A DNA stretch of 64,000 nt from Acanthosepion lycidas (GCA_963932145.1 OZ010574.1:57985732-58049731); one strand, 5' to 3'; positions 21,392 to 33,694 are shown, counted from the first letter of the stretch. Made by a program: numbers and translations. Notes: generated from the letters alone by a model not told the origin.

Positions 21392-21865
21392 GTGTACAAA
21401 GCTGTCATTTTGTCAACTCTTTTGCATGACTCTGAAACTTGGACACCTTATAGATGCTACACAAATCAATTAGATGTCTTCCATAGAGGCTGTCTCCATA
21501 CAATCTGTGGCCTGACGTTTGATGATCGAGTGTCAAATGCTGACCTTTTAGGGAAATGCAAGATTGATATCACTGAAACCTTCATAGTGCAATCACAACT
21601 ATGTTGGGCTGGCTATATAGCAAGGGTGAGTGATGATCACATACCAAAAGTTCTTTTCTACAGTTAACTCCATAGTGTTCATAGAAATGTTGGTAGACCT
21701 TGGCTGAGACATAAAGATAAACTGAAGAGCAACCTTTCTTGCATTAACATTCCATTCAAGAACTTTGAAGCGGTAGCTATGAAGAGATCAGAGTATTGTT
21801 CTAACTGTCATGCAGGAATAATGTACCATCAAGAAGTAAGCATTATTCGACTGCATGAAACATAA
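21392..21865 (+). pseudogene. LINE reverse-transcriptase C-terminal fragment (third type)
   Basis: A single plus-strand frame of about 157 codons is broken only by one TAA at 21665-21667. It reads YKAVILSTLLHDSETWT, YTNQLDVFHRGCLHTICG, ETFIVQSQLCWAGYIARV, then RNVGRPWLRHKDKLKSNL. This is the conserved end of an endonuclease/reverse-transcriptase LINE protein. Compared with the 48.3-kb fragment the spacing and residues differ, so it represents another lineage. No 5' part is present. Confidence 0.8.
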
Positions 21866-22416
21866 AAGTGAAATAAAACAGCTAACAGTATTCCTACTGC
21901 ACTTGCATACAATACTTTCTCCTGTACTGTTTGTGCAATTCTTGTGCCAGACTCAAAAGTCATGCTCATCATAGGCATGCAGATAATTAGTAGGTCGTCG
22001 TTAGAACCTCATACATCAAAATTAATGGGAGAGTCAATCATATATTTCTTAATTATGAAATAAGTGAAGTTATAGAATTTTGATACATTTTTATTACTCA
22101 AAATAAATGGAAAGATTTAGATCAAAAAGAAAATTTAGTGGCACCTTTGATAAAGATTTTTTTAAGAAATTCAGTTAAATGTATTAAGTGGTACTTGACA
22201 AAATAATTTGAACAAATTCAGTTTTTTTATTCAATGGAATTTATATTCACACCTGCACATGAATATGTGTATGTATGTTTGTTCAGTTAAGCAATCCAAA
22301 TAATTTTGCTTTATGGCTAACATTTTATAGTAAGATTAACATCCATTATAATCATGTTTAATTATGTAGAAAATATAGTCTAACATTGCACTCATCAACT
22401 TAGATTGTATTAATGC

Positions 22417-22912
22417 TTATAAAGCCTTATTTCATTTATAAATACGTCTAAATCTAAATGTTTCCTATTATAAAGCCTTATAAAGCCTCATCTCATTTAT
22501 AAATCCATGTCTAAATCTAAATAATGTTTCCTATTATAAAGCCTTATAAAGCCTCATCTCATTTATAAATCCATGTCTAAATCTAAATAATGTTTCCTAT
22601 TATAAAGCCTTATAAAGTCTTATCTCATTTATAAATACATGTCTAAATCTAAATAATGTTTCCTATTATAAAGCCTTATAAAGTCTTATCTCATTTATAA
22701 ATCCATGTCTAAATCTAAATAATGTTTCCTATTATAAAGCCTTATAAAGCCTCATCTCATTTATAAATCCATGTCTAAATCTAAATAATGTTTCCTATTA
22801 TAAAGCCTTATAAAGTCTTATCTCATTTATAAATCCATGTCTAAATCTAAATAATGTTTCCTATTATAAAGCCTTATCTCATTTATAAATACATGTCTAA
22901 ATCTGAATAATG
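22417..22912. repeat. 66-bp tandem repeat, about 7 copies
   Basis: The unit begins GTTTCCTATTATAAAGCC and ends with an AAATCTAAATAAT-type block. Successive unit starts at 22526 and 22592 show the 66-bp period. Units differ by a few substitutions and the last is internally shortened. Confidence 0.92.
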
Positions 22913-23519
22913 TTTCCCATTTACATCCTATGATTATTTTATTTATCCAAACATTACAGTCTTTTCTTTTAATTGAAAAGTGAGCATTTGAGGTGTTCAC
23001 TACTAAACATTCTGTTATTAAACATCTGCGTTGGTACAAGCAAAGAGGCTTGTGATCTTAAGTAAATTACTTTGCGTAAGCTACTCACTTATGAAAGGAT
23101 TTATTTGAGAATTTAACTGATATAAGGTAGTTTTTCAGTTATTTCAATTAACTAGGATCTAAAGAATAGTTGGCATTTTTTATTTAAATCTAATCATTTT
23201 TGGTAATTAAAGGTCAACTTTTCTTGCATTTTATAATTATAATCAATAATTGAGAATATTTATTGCTGAAAGGAAATACCTGTTTCTCTTGAGGCTTTAT
23301 CAGTTAGTGTTTACAATTATCTATCATCATTTTTGGTTTTCAGTTACAGTGAAGTTAAACTGCTTTTATGTGCTGGATATAGGCAATCATGGCTCTCCCC
23401 AATTTCCTGTCTTTTGTAGTTCTTAATAAATTTTGTCTTCATCATATCTCTCCTAAACCTTGCTCCATCATCCATTTATCCAATATGGATAAAACTCTCA
23501 GTGTATATTCACATAAATC

Positions 23520-24090
23520 TATATCTATATATATAAAGTTGTAGCCTCTGTCTGTCTGTTTGTTTTTGAACTCCTCCTTGGGTTTTGGAGATAGACCCTG
23601 TTATATAGGAATAAAGTGTCGCTGACAACACTTGAGTTTGAACACAAATCGCCAGTGAGCAAACACAGGCGATCTCATTATTGAATTAAGTGGATCACAT
23701 GACCATGGGAGAAATGCATAAGTAGGAAGTTGCGTGTCGTTTAATTGATCACCATTTCTAGTCTATCCTCTATTAGTATATGGATTGCTACTGCTACTCT
23801 ATCCTCTATTACTATACGAACCACTATTCTCTACTATAGTCACTATACTATTTCTCTATTCATATCACTATATGGTGGTTACTTTCAAGCGAGTATTATT
23901 GAGGAAGAACTATTTGTGCAAGTGCTATTTGAAGGTGTCTTACACCAACATTGTTCAATGGTGTACTATTGTTGTATCTGTGATTATAATGTCTCTACTA
24001 CAACAAGCATTTATGTAAGTGCCAATGAGTGTTCATTCACCTCACAAAATTTTCCCCATAACCATATATATTCTGAATCTACATTACCCA
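23520..24090 (+). mobile_element. Repeat family related to the 29.5/32.9-kb blocks; Helitron-like left end
   Basis: It starts with TCTATATCTATATATATAAA followed by a CTGTCTGTCTGTTTG run, reminiscent of Helitron left ends and of the start of the 36.0-kb element. From about 23690 it shares blocks with 29.7-30.1 and 33.1-33.4 kb (GACCATGGGAGAAATGCATA, repeated TCTATCCTCTA/ACTATACTA phrases, a TGGTGGTTACTTT block). No coding content is recognised. The right boundary is unclear because the giant inverted repeat starts there. Confidence 0.5.
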
Positions 24091-24095
24091 GGGTA

Positions 24096-24990
24096 CTTGG
24101 ATAAGTATATTTCATTGGGATCAAAGGGGACCCACACAACTGAATTTTTTTCCCCTTGATATAAATCAAATTTAAATTTGAACAAAGGAATGACTCCTAT
24201 GGTACTTTGATAAGTATATATAATTTTGATCAATGGGGGTTCCAGGATTGCAAACCCCCAACTGAAATTTTTTTTCACTTTGATTTAAATTAAATTTAAA
24301 TTTGAACAAGAGAATGACTCTTATTCAAAATATAGTAGGAGAAAGCCAGAAGATGGAGATCACATTGGTAAGATCAAAATAAGACAATATGGACATCAAG
24401 CTGAGCAAGAAATCATCAATTAGTGAGTAGTGCCTTACAATACATATTTGTTGTGACAATTCAACTGTCAAATCAATGTTGAAATCTGCTCTTCAGTTCA
24501 TTCAATCAAGTATTGCATCAAATACATATCAAAGGGGTCAGGATCAAGTTGTTTTGAATGAACTGATGTTCAGATTTCAACACTGATTTGACAGTTGAAT
24601 TGTCACAACAAATATGTATTGTAAGGCACTACCCACTGATTGATGATTTCTTACTCAGCTTGATGTCCATATTGTCTTATTTTGATCTTACCATTGTGAT
24701 CTCCATCTTCTGGCTTTTTCCTACTATATTTTGGATAAGAGTCATTCTCTTGTTCAAATTTAAATTTAATTTAAATCAAAGTGAAAAAAATTTTCAGTGG
24801 GTGGGGGTTGCAATCCAGGAACTCCCATTGATCAAAATTATATATACTTATCAAAATACCTTAGGACAAAGTACTTTGAACAAGGGAATGACTCCTAAGA
24901 GATTCCGTTATTCAAATTTCAATTTAATTTATATCAAAGGAAAAAAAAAATTCAGTTGTGGAGATTCCCTTTGATGAAAAAGAAATAGTA
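24096..24990. mobile_element. About 890-bp inverted repeat (large foldback element)
   Basis: Left arm about 24096-24507 and right arm about 24554-24990 are reverse complements over more than 400 bp with scattered substitutions and small indels, leaving a loop of roughly 46 nt. Landmarks in the arms include GTTGTGACAATTCAACTGTC near the centre and a TTTGAACAA.GGAATGACTC block in the outer half. There is no transposase frame. A transcript across it would form a very long double-stranded RNA. Confidence 0.88.
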
Positions 24991-25609
24991 CTGAAAATTT
25001 AATATTAGGTATCAATTCTGAAAAGCATTTATCTCAAACAACATTAGATGATTTTTAATTATGAAATAAGTACAACTAGACTTTAGATTCGACCTGATTG
25101 TATGGGAGTGGAATAAAAATAGCAACATTGTTTTGAAACGGTTTTAAGTTCCTGATTTACTGGGAGATTTCTCACATCTATTGCAATAAAATAATTAAAA
25201 AAAAGACAATTAGCCACTGCTGATCATGATGACAATGGTCTCAACAGTAATTCCCATCATAAAAAACGCTAAAGTTTTCAACATATAAACTGACCCACTT
25301 TCCTAATGAAACATAATAAATTATGCCAATTGACCTAAAAGTAATCACTCAAAAGAATTTATCAAATAAATCATTTCAAATGTAACCCTTTAAATGCTTT
25401 AAAGGATACACTTTTTTTTAATAATTCATAGATGGATTTATGTTAATTGGAAGTTTAATGATTGCTAATTTTGTAAGAATTTTTCTTTGCTAGTAATTTT
25501 ATACTAGAAATATGTACATGTTTCAATTAGTTTATTTTGATTTTTAGGATGCTATTCACTATATTTTGATTATTGGTAAGTTATTTTTTTCGCTAACAAG
25601 CATGAATTG

Positions 25610-25845
25610 GGATCTAATACAGATCAGATATGGATTGGAAGCTGACAGAATGAAAGGATAAAGAACAAATCAGAAATGTTTATCAATTTAACATGTTTCA
25701 TTGTTAATAAAGCTTCACCTGAGAATGAGATATGGAGAACAAGAAGAAAGAAATTCTTGTATTTTTATTCTCATGTTGTTTGATTTTCAATGGTTAATCA
25801 GGTTTCACCTGCATATAACTTGTTAAACAAAATTAGTATAATTTT
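25610..25845 (+). repeat. Dispersed repeat, copy A (about 235 bp)
   Basis: Matches 26291-26520 in direct orientation, including ATGGATTGGAAGCT, GAATGAGATATGGAGAA and the GCATATAACTTGTTAAACAAA end. Family unknown; noncoding. Confidence 0.8.
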
Positions 25846-26199
25846 TTCATCTAATCTGACTTTTAAGTCTACCACGCGTCACGGATTCCCTGAAGCAAAT
25901 CACAAAATCATAGAAACTGAAAAAAATATCCCACACTGTTCTGTTCAGTGCAACATGGCGGCCAAAGAAAATCAGCTGCCCTCATTAGCATCTTTTGTCT
26001 TTATTTTTTTTTTTTTTTTCAATTTTGATTTTGATGTTTGTTTATCTATTTTGTTTTTTTTTCATGAAAGGGAGATGAAAATTTGCTAACATGCGCATGA
26101 AAGTTTTACTGACGATATTACAGAAGGTTTTATGCATAACATTATTACGGTATTATTTTACAACCATGCGAGACTAATATGACTAATTAAACACACCTG

Positions 26200-26203
<4 letters not shown>

Positions 26204-26232
<29 letters not shown>

Positions 26233-26241
26233 TACACTCCA

Positions 26242-26293
<52 letters not shown>
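26204..26293. repeat. (CA)n followed by (TA)n microsatellites
   Basis: CA tract near 26204-26231, then a TA tract at 26246-26293. Confidence 0.95.
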
Positions 26294-26295
<2 letters not shown>

Positions 26296-26520
26296 AGATT
26301 AAATATGGATTGGAAGCTAACAGAATGATAAGATAAAGACCAAATCAGAAGCGTTTATCAATCTAACATGTTTCACTGCTGATAAAGCGTCATCAGAGAA
26401 TGAGATATGGAGAAAAAGAAGAAAGAAATTCTTGTATTTTTATTCTTGTGTTTTTGATTTTCAATAGTTAATCAGGTTTCACATGCATATAACTTGTTAA
26501 ACAAACATTAGTATAATTTG
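26291..26520 (+). repeat. Dispersed repeat, copy B (about 230 bp)
   Basis: Direct-orientation partner of 25610-25845, starting right after a TA microsatellite. Confidence 0.8.
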
Positions 26521-26639
26521 TGGCATTTTGAATTCAAAGGAGAGATGATGCATCCATTCAAAGTTCCAAGAAATTAACAGATTCCAAGCCTAACTGAAAA
26601 ACTGTAAATATTGCTTTATGTATGTAGGTGTATAATAAT

Positions 26640-27957
26640 TCTAGTTTGTCTATGTGGGATTCAGATGATAATGTATATTCGTGTGTGTGTGTCTAGTAAA
26701 CATTATGTTTGGTCATTTTTCACACGTTGATTTGGGAACATTTTATGTACACACTGTTTTAGATAAATATATGTTAGATTCTTTAAGAATGGATTCAATA
26801 AACGTCGGTGATGCAATATAATGTTTCTGATGTGTTTTTATATTTGGTAATATTGTCATTAGTAATATCATGATATGATCTGTTTTAGAGCTAAAAAAAA
26901 GAAAAGAAATAAAACCTGATTTTAAAGCTCTGCTGCTTTATGATCATATCCAAACAGAGAAAAGCCTCTGAAAGTAAAGTTAGTATATAATAATTTGAGT
27001 TAGTCTTTTTTAAAATTTTGATGATAATGTATATTCGTAAATGTGTGTGTCCCTGATAGACATTATGTTTGGCGGTTCCTCACATGTTGATTTGGGAACA
27101 TTTTTGCGTACATACCTTTTTATTTTATATAGACCTATATTAGATCCTCTAAGAATGGATTCAATAAAGGTGTGTGATGCAATATAATGTTTTATATTTG
27201 GTAATATTGTCATTAATAATATCATGATATGATCTGTTTTAGAGCTAAAAAAAAAGAAAAGAAATAAAACCTAATTTTAAAGCTCTGCTGCTTTATGATC
27301 ATATCCAAACAGAGAAAAGCCTCTGAAAGTAAAGTTAGTATATAATAATTTGAGTTAGTCTTTTTTAAAATTTTGATGATAATGTATATTCGTAAATGTG
27401 TGTGTCCCTGATAGACATTATGTTTGGCGGTTCCTCACATGTTGATTTGGGAACATTTTTGCGTACATACCTTTTTATTTTATATAGACCTATATTAGAT
27501 CCTCTAAGAATGGATTCAATAAAGGTGTGTGATGCAATATAATGTTTTATATTTGGTAATATTGTCATTAATAATATCATGATATGATCTGTTTTAGAGC
27601 TAAAAAAAAAGAAAAGAAATAAAACCTAATTTTAAAGCTCTGCTGCTTTATGATCATATCCAAACAGAGAAAAGCCTCTGAAAGTAAAGTTAGTATATAA
27701 TAATTTGAGTTAGTCTTTTTTAAAATTTTGATGATAATGTATATTCGTAAATATGTGTGTCCCTGATAGACATTATGTTTGGCGGTTCCTCACATGTTGA
27801 TTTGGGAACATTTTTGCGTACATACCTTTTTATTTTATATAGACCTATATTAGATCCTCTAAGAATGGATTCAATAAAGGTGTGTGATGCAATATAATGT
27901 TTTATATTTGGTAATATTGTCATTAATAATATCATGATATGATCTGTTTTAGAGCTA
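26640..27957. repeat. 355-bp tandem repeat (satellite), about 3.7 units
   Basis: Three near-identical units are in register at 27010, 27365 and 27720 (355-bp period), preceded by a more diverged first unit from about 26640. Each unit contains TTGATTTGGGAACATTTT, AAGAATGGATTCAATAAA and GCTCTGCTGCTTTATGATC. The identical 71-codon minus-strand frames in each unit follow from repeat identity and do not show a protein. Confidence 0.93.
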
Positions 27958-29225
27958 ATCAAAAATGAAATAAATAACACAAAGATTACTAGAATTCTGA
28001 TGCATTTCAAATTACCTATTTTTAAGCTTAGTGGTTTTCTTGACCTATTCTCTATCAAAATCATTGCCCGACATTTTTCCTGTTCACCTCCCACATCTTT
28101 TACATATTTATTCATTCTTTCAAAGTAGACAGTTCACATCTACGGAAAGGAAAACCTGATTTTAAAACACCGGTACTTTGTGGTCATATCCAAACAGGGA
28201 GAAGCCTATGAAAGTAAAATCAAATAGAAATCCCAGACAGGAACCTTGAATGCAGTTGGCTGGCAACATTGACAAAATTCCAGCATCTTCTACAGCCAAG
28301 CCGTCCTCAAATGTAATGCCCTGTATTTCTTTAGATCATGTCGATACGGCCAAGAGGGGTTCCATGTTGTCTGGGCAGCGAACAGTCTCCATATACCATC
28401 ACCCAGGCTTGTGCCCCAGAGAGGTCACTCCAGTTTCACCATCAAAGGACTGAATTTTTACCAAACTTTGCACTATAATTATCTAACGAGATAAACGGAT
28501 GCTTACTATATGTTATTGTATAATAATTTGAGTTAGTCTTTGTGGAATTCAGATGATAATGTATATTCATAAGTGTACATATGTGTGTATGTGTTTGTTG
28601 GTTTAAAAATGATTTACATTCTCCAAAGTGTCCTGCTTTTAACTGATTAAAACCGTTTTGTTGCGCTTTTAAATTCTAGAAAATTTTAGGAAATTAATTA
28701 AGAGGGGAGGTAACAGATGTTATGTAAAAAAGAATATTTTTACCAAGATTTTGTAAAAATAATATTTTCAAAAATAAATTTATTCATTTATTCATTATTC
28801 TAAAAATTGCATTAAAATCTGACAATTATTTGATTTTGGTGAGAATTTCCAATTTAATGTGTTTTTCAACTGAAAAAAGCACAAAAAAACTAACGCTAAA
28901 TATTATGTTACTGCTGATGTAAAAAAAAAAACAAGATATTTAACCGAAATTTCGAACATGCTAGAAAGGGTTAAAAATTTTTGAAAAATAATTAAAAAAT
29001 ACTTTGTTCTTTCCTCTTGATAATGACATAAACATTTATTTTGGCAATAGAACTTTGTCTTTATTAAGTTTGTGGCCTTTTTCATCATGCTATGCTGTTT
29101 TCTCAGTGAAAAAGTGGAGGTACCTTTTATGCATGTTGATTTGGGAACATTTTTACGTACATACTGTTTGTTTTAGATAAACATACATTAGATTTTTTAA
29201 GAATGGATTCAATAAAAGTTAGTGA
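27958..29225. repeat. Longer, expanded relative of the 355-bp unit
   Basis: Pieces of the 355-bp unit occur here in the same order but separated by extra sequence: 28147-28215 (AAACCTGATTTTAAA ... GAAAGTAAA), 28507-28590 (TATAATAATTTGAGTTAGTC ... GTATATTCATAAGTGT) and about 29126-29225 (TTGATTTGGGAACATTTT ... AAGAATGGATTCAATAAA). Extra segments of about 290 and 520 bp separate them. The first segment (about 28250-28460) is GC-richer with an open frame I cannot identify. Confidence 0.75.
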
Positions 29226-29459
29226 ACTTATATAATAACAAGCATTTAAACATTTGTCTCTTAATGAATGAAAAATGAATTGTCATCATTAACAATAGAC
29301 ATATGCAGTAGGGTTATTATTCACAAAAGAAAAATTCCCCTTCATGTTGCAAGTATGATAATGATAATAATAACAATATTAATCATTATTAAAAATTATT
29401 CTCCAAATTGATCAACTTTATTAAACACATTTATTTTTTTCAGCTTTTATTAGATACCA

Positions 29460-30356
29460 TTAAATGATTGCTATTTCAAGTCTATCCTCTATACTATATG
29501 GATCACCATTTCTATTCTAAACACGTGAAAAACAGAGACTTGTGTGTAAATAGTAAAATATACAAATATATAGCCTACTTTATAGGCATCTTTATTTTTT
29601 TGTGCATCAGCAATTTCTGATGATGCACAAGCTGTCCCTCAGAGTCCAATCTATAGTGTTTTGACAAAAACTGCAAAATAATGATAAAAATTATAATGGA
29701 AAGCTGGCTTTTCAGCTCTGTATTTTGCTGAAAGTGTGCACTCACCAAGTGACCATGGGAGAAATGCATAAGTAGGAAGTAGTGTGGCATCTAAATAATT
29801 GCTATTTCAAGTCTATCCTCTATACTATATGGATCACCATTTCTATTCTATCCTCTAATACTATACAAACCGCTATTCTCTATACTATTCACTATACTAT
29901 TTCTCTATTCGGATCACTATATGGATCACTATACAGATCAATTTGGTGGTTACTTTTCGAGTGAGTTTAATTGAGCAAGTACTATTATTGTGAGTGTTAT
30001 TCAAAGGCATATGACATCAGCATTGTTCAACAGCATTACTATAGTTGTATCTGCAATTACAATATCTCTACTATAACAAGCATTACGAAAGTGACAACAA
30101 ATATTCGCTGACATCACAAAAGTGGCAACGGATGCTTGTTGACATCAGAATAATTTTACCATTGAAATATTTTATTTTTTAGTAGCAAAAATCCGGTTTT
30201 TCTGTGATTTTTTGTGTTTTCCATTTTCTAATTTTTTTCTGTGTTTTATTTTCAGTTTTCTGTATCATGGAGAACTTGCCACTCTAATTTAAGTAAATGT
30301 TCAGAGGTAATGTCATAAGGCAAAAGGAAAATTCATGTAGTAAAAATGCTTCAAGG
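29460..30356 (+). repeat. Duplicated block, copy 1
   Basis: From ACACGTGAAAAACAGAGAC at 29521 to about 30356 it is nearly identical to 32873-33694 (constant offset 3352 over most of the length). Just before it, 29460-29520 repeats 29794-29856, a sign of an additional partial tandem copy. It contains the TCTATCCTCTA/ACTATACTA phrases shared with 23.7-24.0 kb. Noncoding as far as I can see. Confidence 0.9.
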
Positions 30357-30766
30357 ACATAAATAAACTCCATACAAGACATTTGTCAAAAGTCTGGGAA
30401 ATGCAAGAAGTGAATGTAGCAGTTTTTAGCAATGCATTGCATTTTGGGATTCAAACAAATTGACATCTTGTGTTCTTGTGTTATGGACACTTTTTAGAGT
30501 GTCAGTGATATTTTAATTTTAATTTCTTTTTTTACTTTAGTTCACTCAATACAAGGCCCAAGGACCACTCAGGCTAGAGATTTACCGAGTGAGATAATTG
30601 TAAGGACATAAGATAGGTGAAAGTAGGAAGGGGCGTATATTATGAGGATATGTAGGCTAGATATCAATTGACTCAAAATTGAAGGACATTAAGATTGCAG
30701 TGGTTGAGGAAGCATTCAGTTACACAAAGCAATAGTTCTAAGCTAGAAAGTGGAAGGTATACGAAG

Positions 30767-31040
30767 GGAATGAAGATGATTCGACGATGTGTACGTGACA
30801 TGTTGGGTCATAGCGCAATGATGGTCTGAATTAAGGAATGAAGATGATTTGATGCTGTGTATGTGACATGGTGGGTCATAGCGCAATGATGGTCTGAATT
30901 AAGGAATAAAGATGATTTGATGCTGTGTATGTGACATGGTGGGTCATAGCGCAATGATGGTCTGAATTAAGGAATGAAGATGATTTGATGCTGTGTATGT
31001 GACATGATGGGTCATGGTGGCAATGATGGTCTGAACTAAA
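30767..31040. repeat. 68-bp tandem repeat, 4 copies
   Basis: Unit starts at 30767, 30835, 30903 and 30971. Units share GAAGATGATT and GGGTCATAGCGCAATGATGG. The first unit is the most diverged. The flanks faintly suggest a LINE-type protein (KGMKMIRRCVRDMLG), but I do not call it. Confidence 0.92.
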
Positions 31041-31402
31041 GAATGTAGCTCATTTGAATATTCAATATAGTAATAGTAATAGAGTAGTGAGAGGCTAATA
31101 ATGTTTCATCTGTGGGAAAGAGGTTGCAGGGTGGAAAATAATTCATCACCCACAAGATTGCTAAATGCTTTTGAACTCTGTCATGGCTGGACTGTGAGTA
31201 TTGAGAAGCACCAGACCTTATGTGGAAGCAATGTTACATAAATGGTCTGATCTGACTTTTGCAAGGATAAAATATGGTAACAGAAAAAGTACTTTCTGGA
31301 GATACAACAAACTGAACATTCTTCCAGCATCTTAAGCAATGGTACAAATATACAAGTCCAATTATATATAAATAATTTATTCAAAAATTCTAACATAAAT
31401 AC

Positions 31403-31552
31403 GTTATAAAATCACTACAAAAATAGTCATTTTGTTTCAACACATCTGGTGTCTTATCAAGTGATGGTGTTGAACAACACCAACACCATCACTTGATAAG
31501 ACACCAGAAGTGTTGAAACAAAATAGCTATTTTTGTAGTGATTTTATAACAT
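31403..31552. repeat. 150-bp palindrome with about 70-bp arms
   Basis: The arms (31403-31471 and 31485-31552) are almost perfect complements, sharing CTGGTGTCTTATCAAGTGAT, with a loop of about a dozen bases. Likely a small foldback element. Confidence 0.85.
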
Positions 31553-31654
31553 ATTTATATTATAATTTTCAAATATATTTACTCTACTCTGTATTGAGCA
31601 CTCTATTAAGAACAGTATGTTTTGGTTATTGGAATTTATTCTATATACACCAAT

Positions 31655-31713
<59 letters not shown>
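31655..31713. repeat. (TA)n microsatellite
   Basis: TA tract followed by a short CA run. Confidence 0.95.
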
Positions 31714-31714
<1 letters not shown>

Positions 31715-31867
31715 AATGAATAGGATAAAAAATTTACATACATGCACAAATAATTGTAAGTTCACAAGAACACAACAGATAACAGTCAGAATACACACCT
31801 GAAGATTGCATAAAATGCATGAATCTCTGAGTAGTGATATTGACATTGGATATTATGTATATTCACT

Positions 31868-31869
31868 AA

Positions 31870-31912
<43 letters not shown>
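31868..31912. repeat. (TA)n microsatellite
   Basis: TA tract with one TACATA interruption, at the edge of the LINE fragment. Confidence 0.9.
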
Positions 31913-32575
31913 TAAAGACCTGAGAATTTTCTTAGTCAAATCGTTAATAGGATGTAGAAAGAGGATAGGATCAAGGAGAAAGCCTCAGGGTGCCAGCATT
32001 GATCTCATTTGCTTCAGATGACTGACCATTAACAACTACCTTCATAGATCTACCTGATAGGATAGGCTTAATAACTGAGAAAACTCTTCCAGAGATTCTA
32101 TAGTTGGAGAGTTTGTGTAGTAACCCCCTATGTCATCGAAGGCCTTCAAGTTAGATATATGTTGCAAGAGGTGTTCTTTTCTATCAAGACTGAATCTAGG
32201 TCCACTACTGATGTCTTAACGATCATCAGATAGTTATAACATCAGTAATGGACCTAGAGGTATGAAATCCATACTGTTTGTCACTCAGAAGATTGTTTCT
32301 GTAGCAGTATCAACAACTGTCTTGTTGATAACAGCTTCAAAAAAATTGATGATGATACTAAGGATACTGAGCCAAAACATAGATGTCACAAATTTTGTAT
32401 GCTGTGAGATCAGGAAAGATAGGTAAGGATTGACCTTTGTCATCTAATGTGAAATTAGATACATTAGTTTTAACTGATGAGAAAGAGATAACCCCAGGGG
32501 TCATGTATAGTGGAAGGTACTGATGGTTGAGGATTGTATTTGCAATTTTACAGAATTTGTGGGATCCAAGTTTTT
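31913..32575 (-). pseudogene. LINE reverse-transcriptase core fragment (CR1/jockey-like)
   Basis: On the minus strand, degenerate frames give, in order, DDKGQSLPIFPDLTAYKICD (about 32450-32400), KLLSTRQ / FEAVINKTVVD (about 32330), a stretch with AFDDIGGYYTNSPTIES (about 32130) and GRVFSVIKPILSGRSMKVVV (about 32070) leading to NGQS and INAGT followed by a broken GP.LFL..IND. These match the recalled order of CR1/jockey reverse-transcriptase domains. A 21-bp inverted repeat near 32202-32262 and several stops interrupt it. It may belong to the same family as the 3' ends at 9.4, 11.5 and 17.5 kb, of which it would be the upstream part. Confidence 0.72.
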
Positions 32576-32872
32576 TTTTTTTTCTACTCTGGCTTGTACT
32601 GCCAGCATATAGCTCTTGTATTTTTTAGGATTCTCTTGTAATGATAGCATGCGGTTCTCAATGGGACAAGAGTTCTGCTACACCATTCCCTCTTATAGAG
32701 ACAAAGGAGCAGAGAACCTATATCTAATTTTGCTTTAACATGAAAAAAATGCTGCAAAAGCCCTGAAATATTTAAGGTAGAATGGCAAGTTCTGTGTTCT
32801 AAAATGTCAAATTCCATTTTCTTCTATGACAGTAAATATCAATTTTCTGTTTTTGGTTTCAAAATTATAAAA

Positions 32873-33694
32873 ACACGTGAAAAACAGAGACTTGTGTGTA
32901 AATAGTAAAATATACAAATATATAGCCTACTTTATAGGCATCTTTATTTTTTTGTGCATCAGCAATTTCTGATGATGCACAAGCTGTCCCTCAGAGTCCA
33001 ATCTATAGTGTTTTGACAAAAACTGCAAAATAATGATAAAAATTATAATGGAAAGCTGGCTTTTCAGCTCTGTATTTTGCTGAAAGTGTGCACTCACCAA
33101 GTGACCATGGGAGAAATGCATAAGTAGGAAGTAGTGTGGCATCTAAATAATTGCTATTTCAAGTCTATCCTCTATACTATATGGATCACCATTTCTATTC
33201 TATCCTCTAATACTATACAAACCGCTATTCTCTATACTATTCACTATACTATTTCTCTATTCGGATCACTATATGGATCACTATACAGATCAATTTGGTG
33301 GTTACTTTTCGAGTGAGTTTAATTGAGCAAGTACTATTATTGTGAGTGCTATTCAAAGGCATATGACATCAGCATTGTTCAACAGCATTACTATAGTTGT
33401 ATCTGCAATTACAATATCTCTACTATAACAAGCATTACGAAAGTGACAACAAATATTCGCTGACATCACAAAAGTGGCAATGGATGCCATCAGAAAAATT
33501 TCACCATTGAAATATCTTATTTTTTAGTAGCAAAAATCCGGTTTTTCTGTGATTTTTTGTGTTTTCCATTTTCTACTTTTTTTCTGTGTTTTATTTTCAG
33601 TTTTCTGTATCATGGAGAACTTGCCACTCTAAGTAAATGTTCAGAGGTAATGTTATAAGGCAAAAGGAAAATCCATGTAGTAAAAATGCTTCAA
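32873..33694 (+). repeat. Duplicated block, copy 2
   Basis: Partner of 29521-30356, nearly identical, with small deletions at the right end (for example a missing ATTT near 33632 and a shortened run near 33480). Confidence 0.9.

Noticed and set aside
22417-22912. Regular direct repeats that might look like a CRISPR array
   Set aside because: Units are head-to-tail 66-bp copies without unique spacers, in a eukaryotic genome; an ordinary minisatellite.
23745-24104. 119-codon frame within the repeat at 23.5 kb
   Set aside because: Driven by repeated TCTATCC/ACTATAC phrases; related copies at 29.8 and 33.1 kb do not keep the same frame length.
27010-28115. Three identical 71-codon minus-strand frames as a tandem gene family
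   Set aside because: Identity is that of the whole 355-bp satellite unit, including noncoding parts; no recognisable domain.
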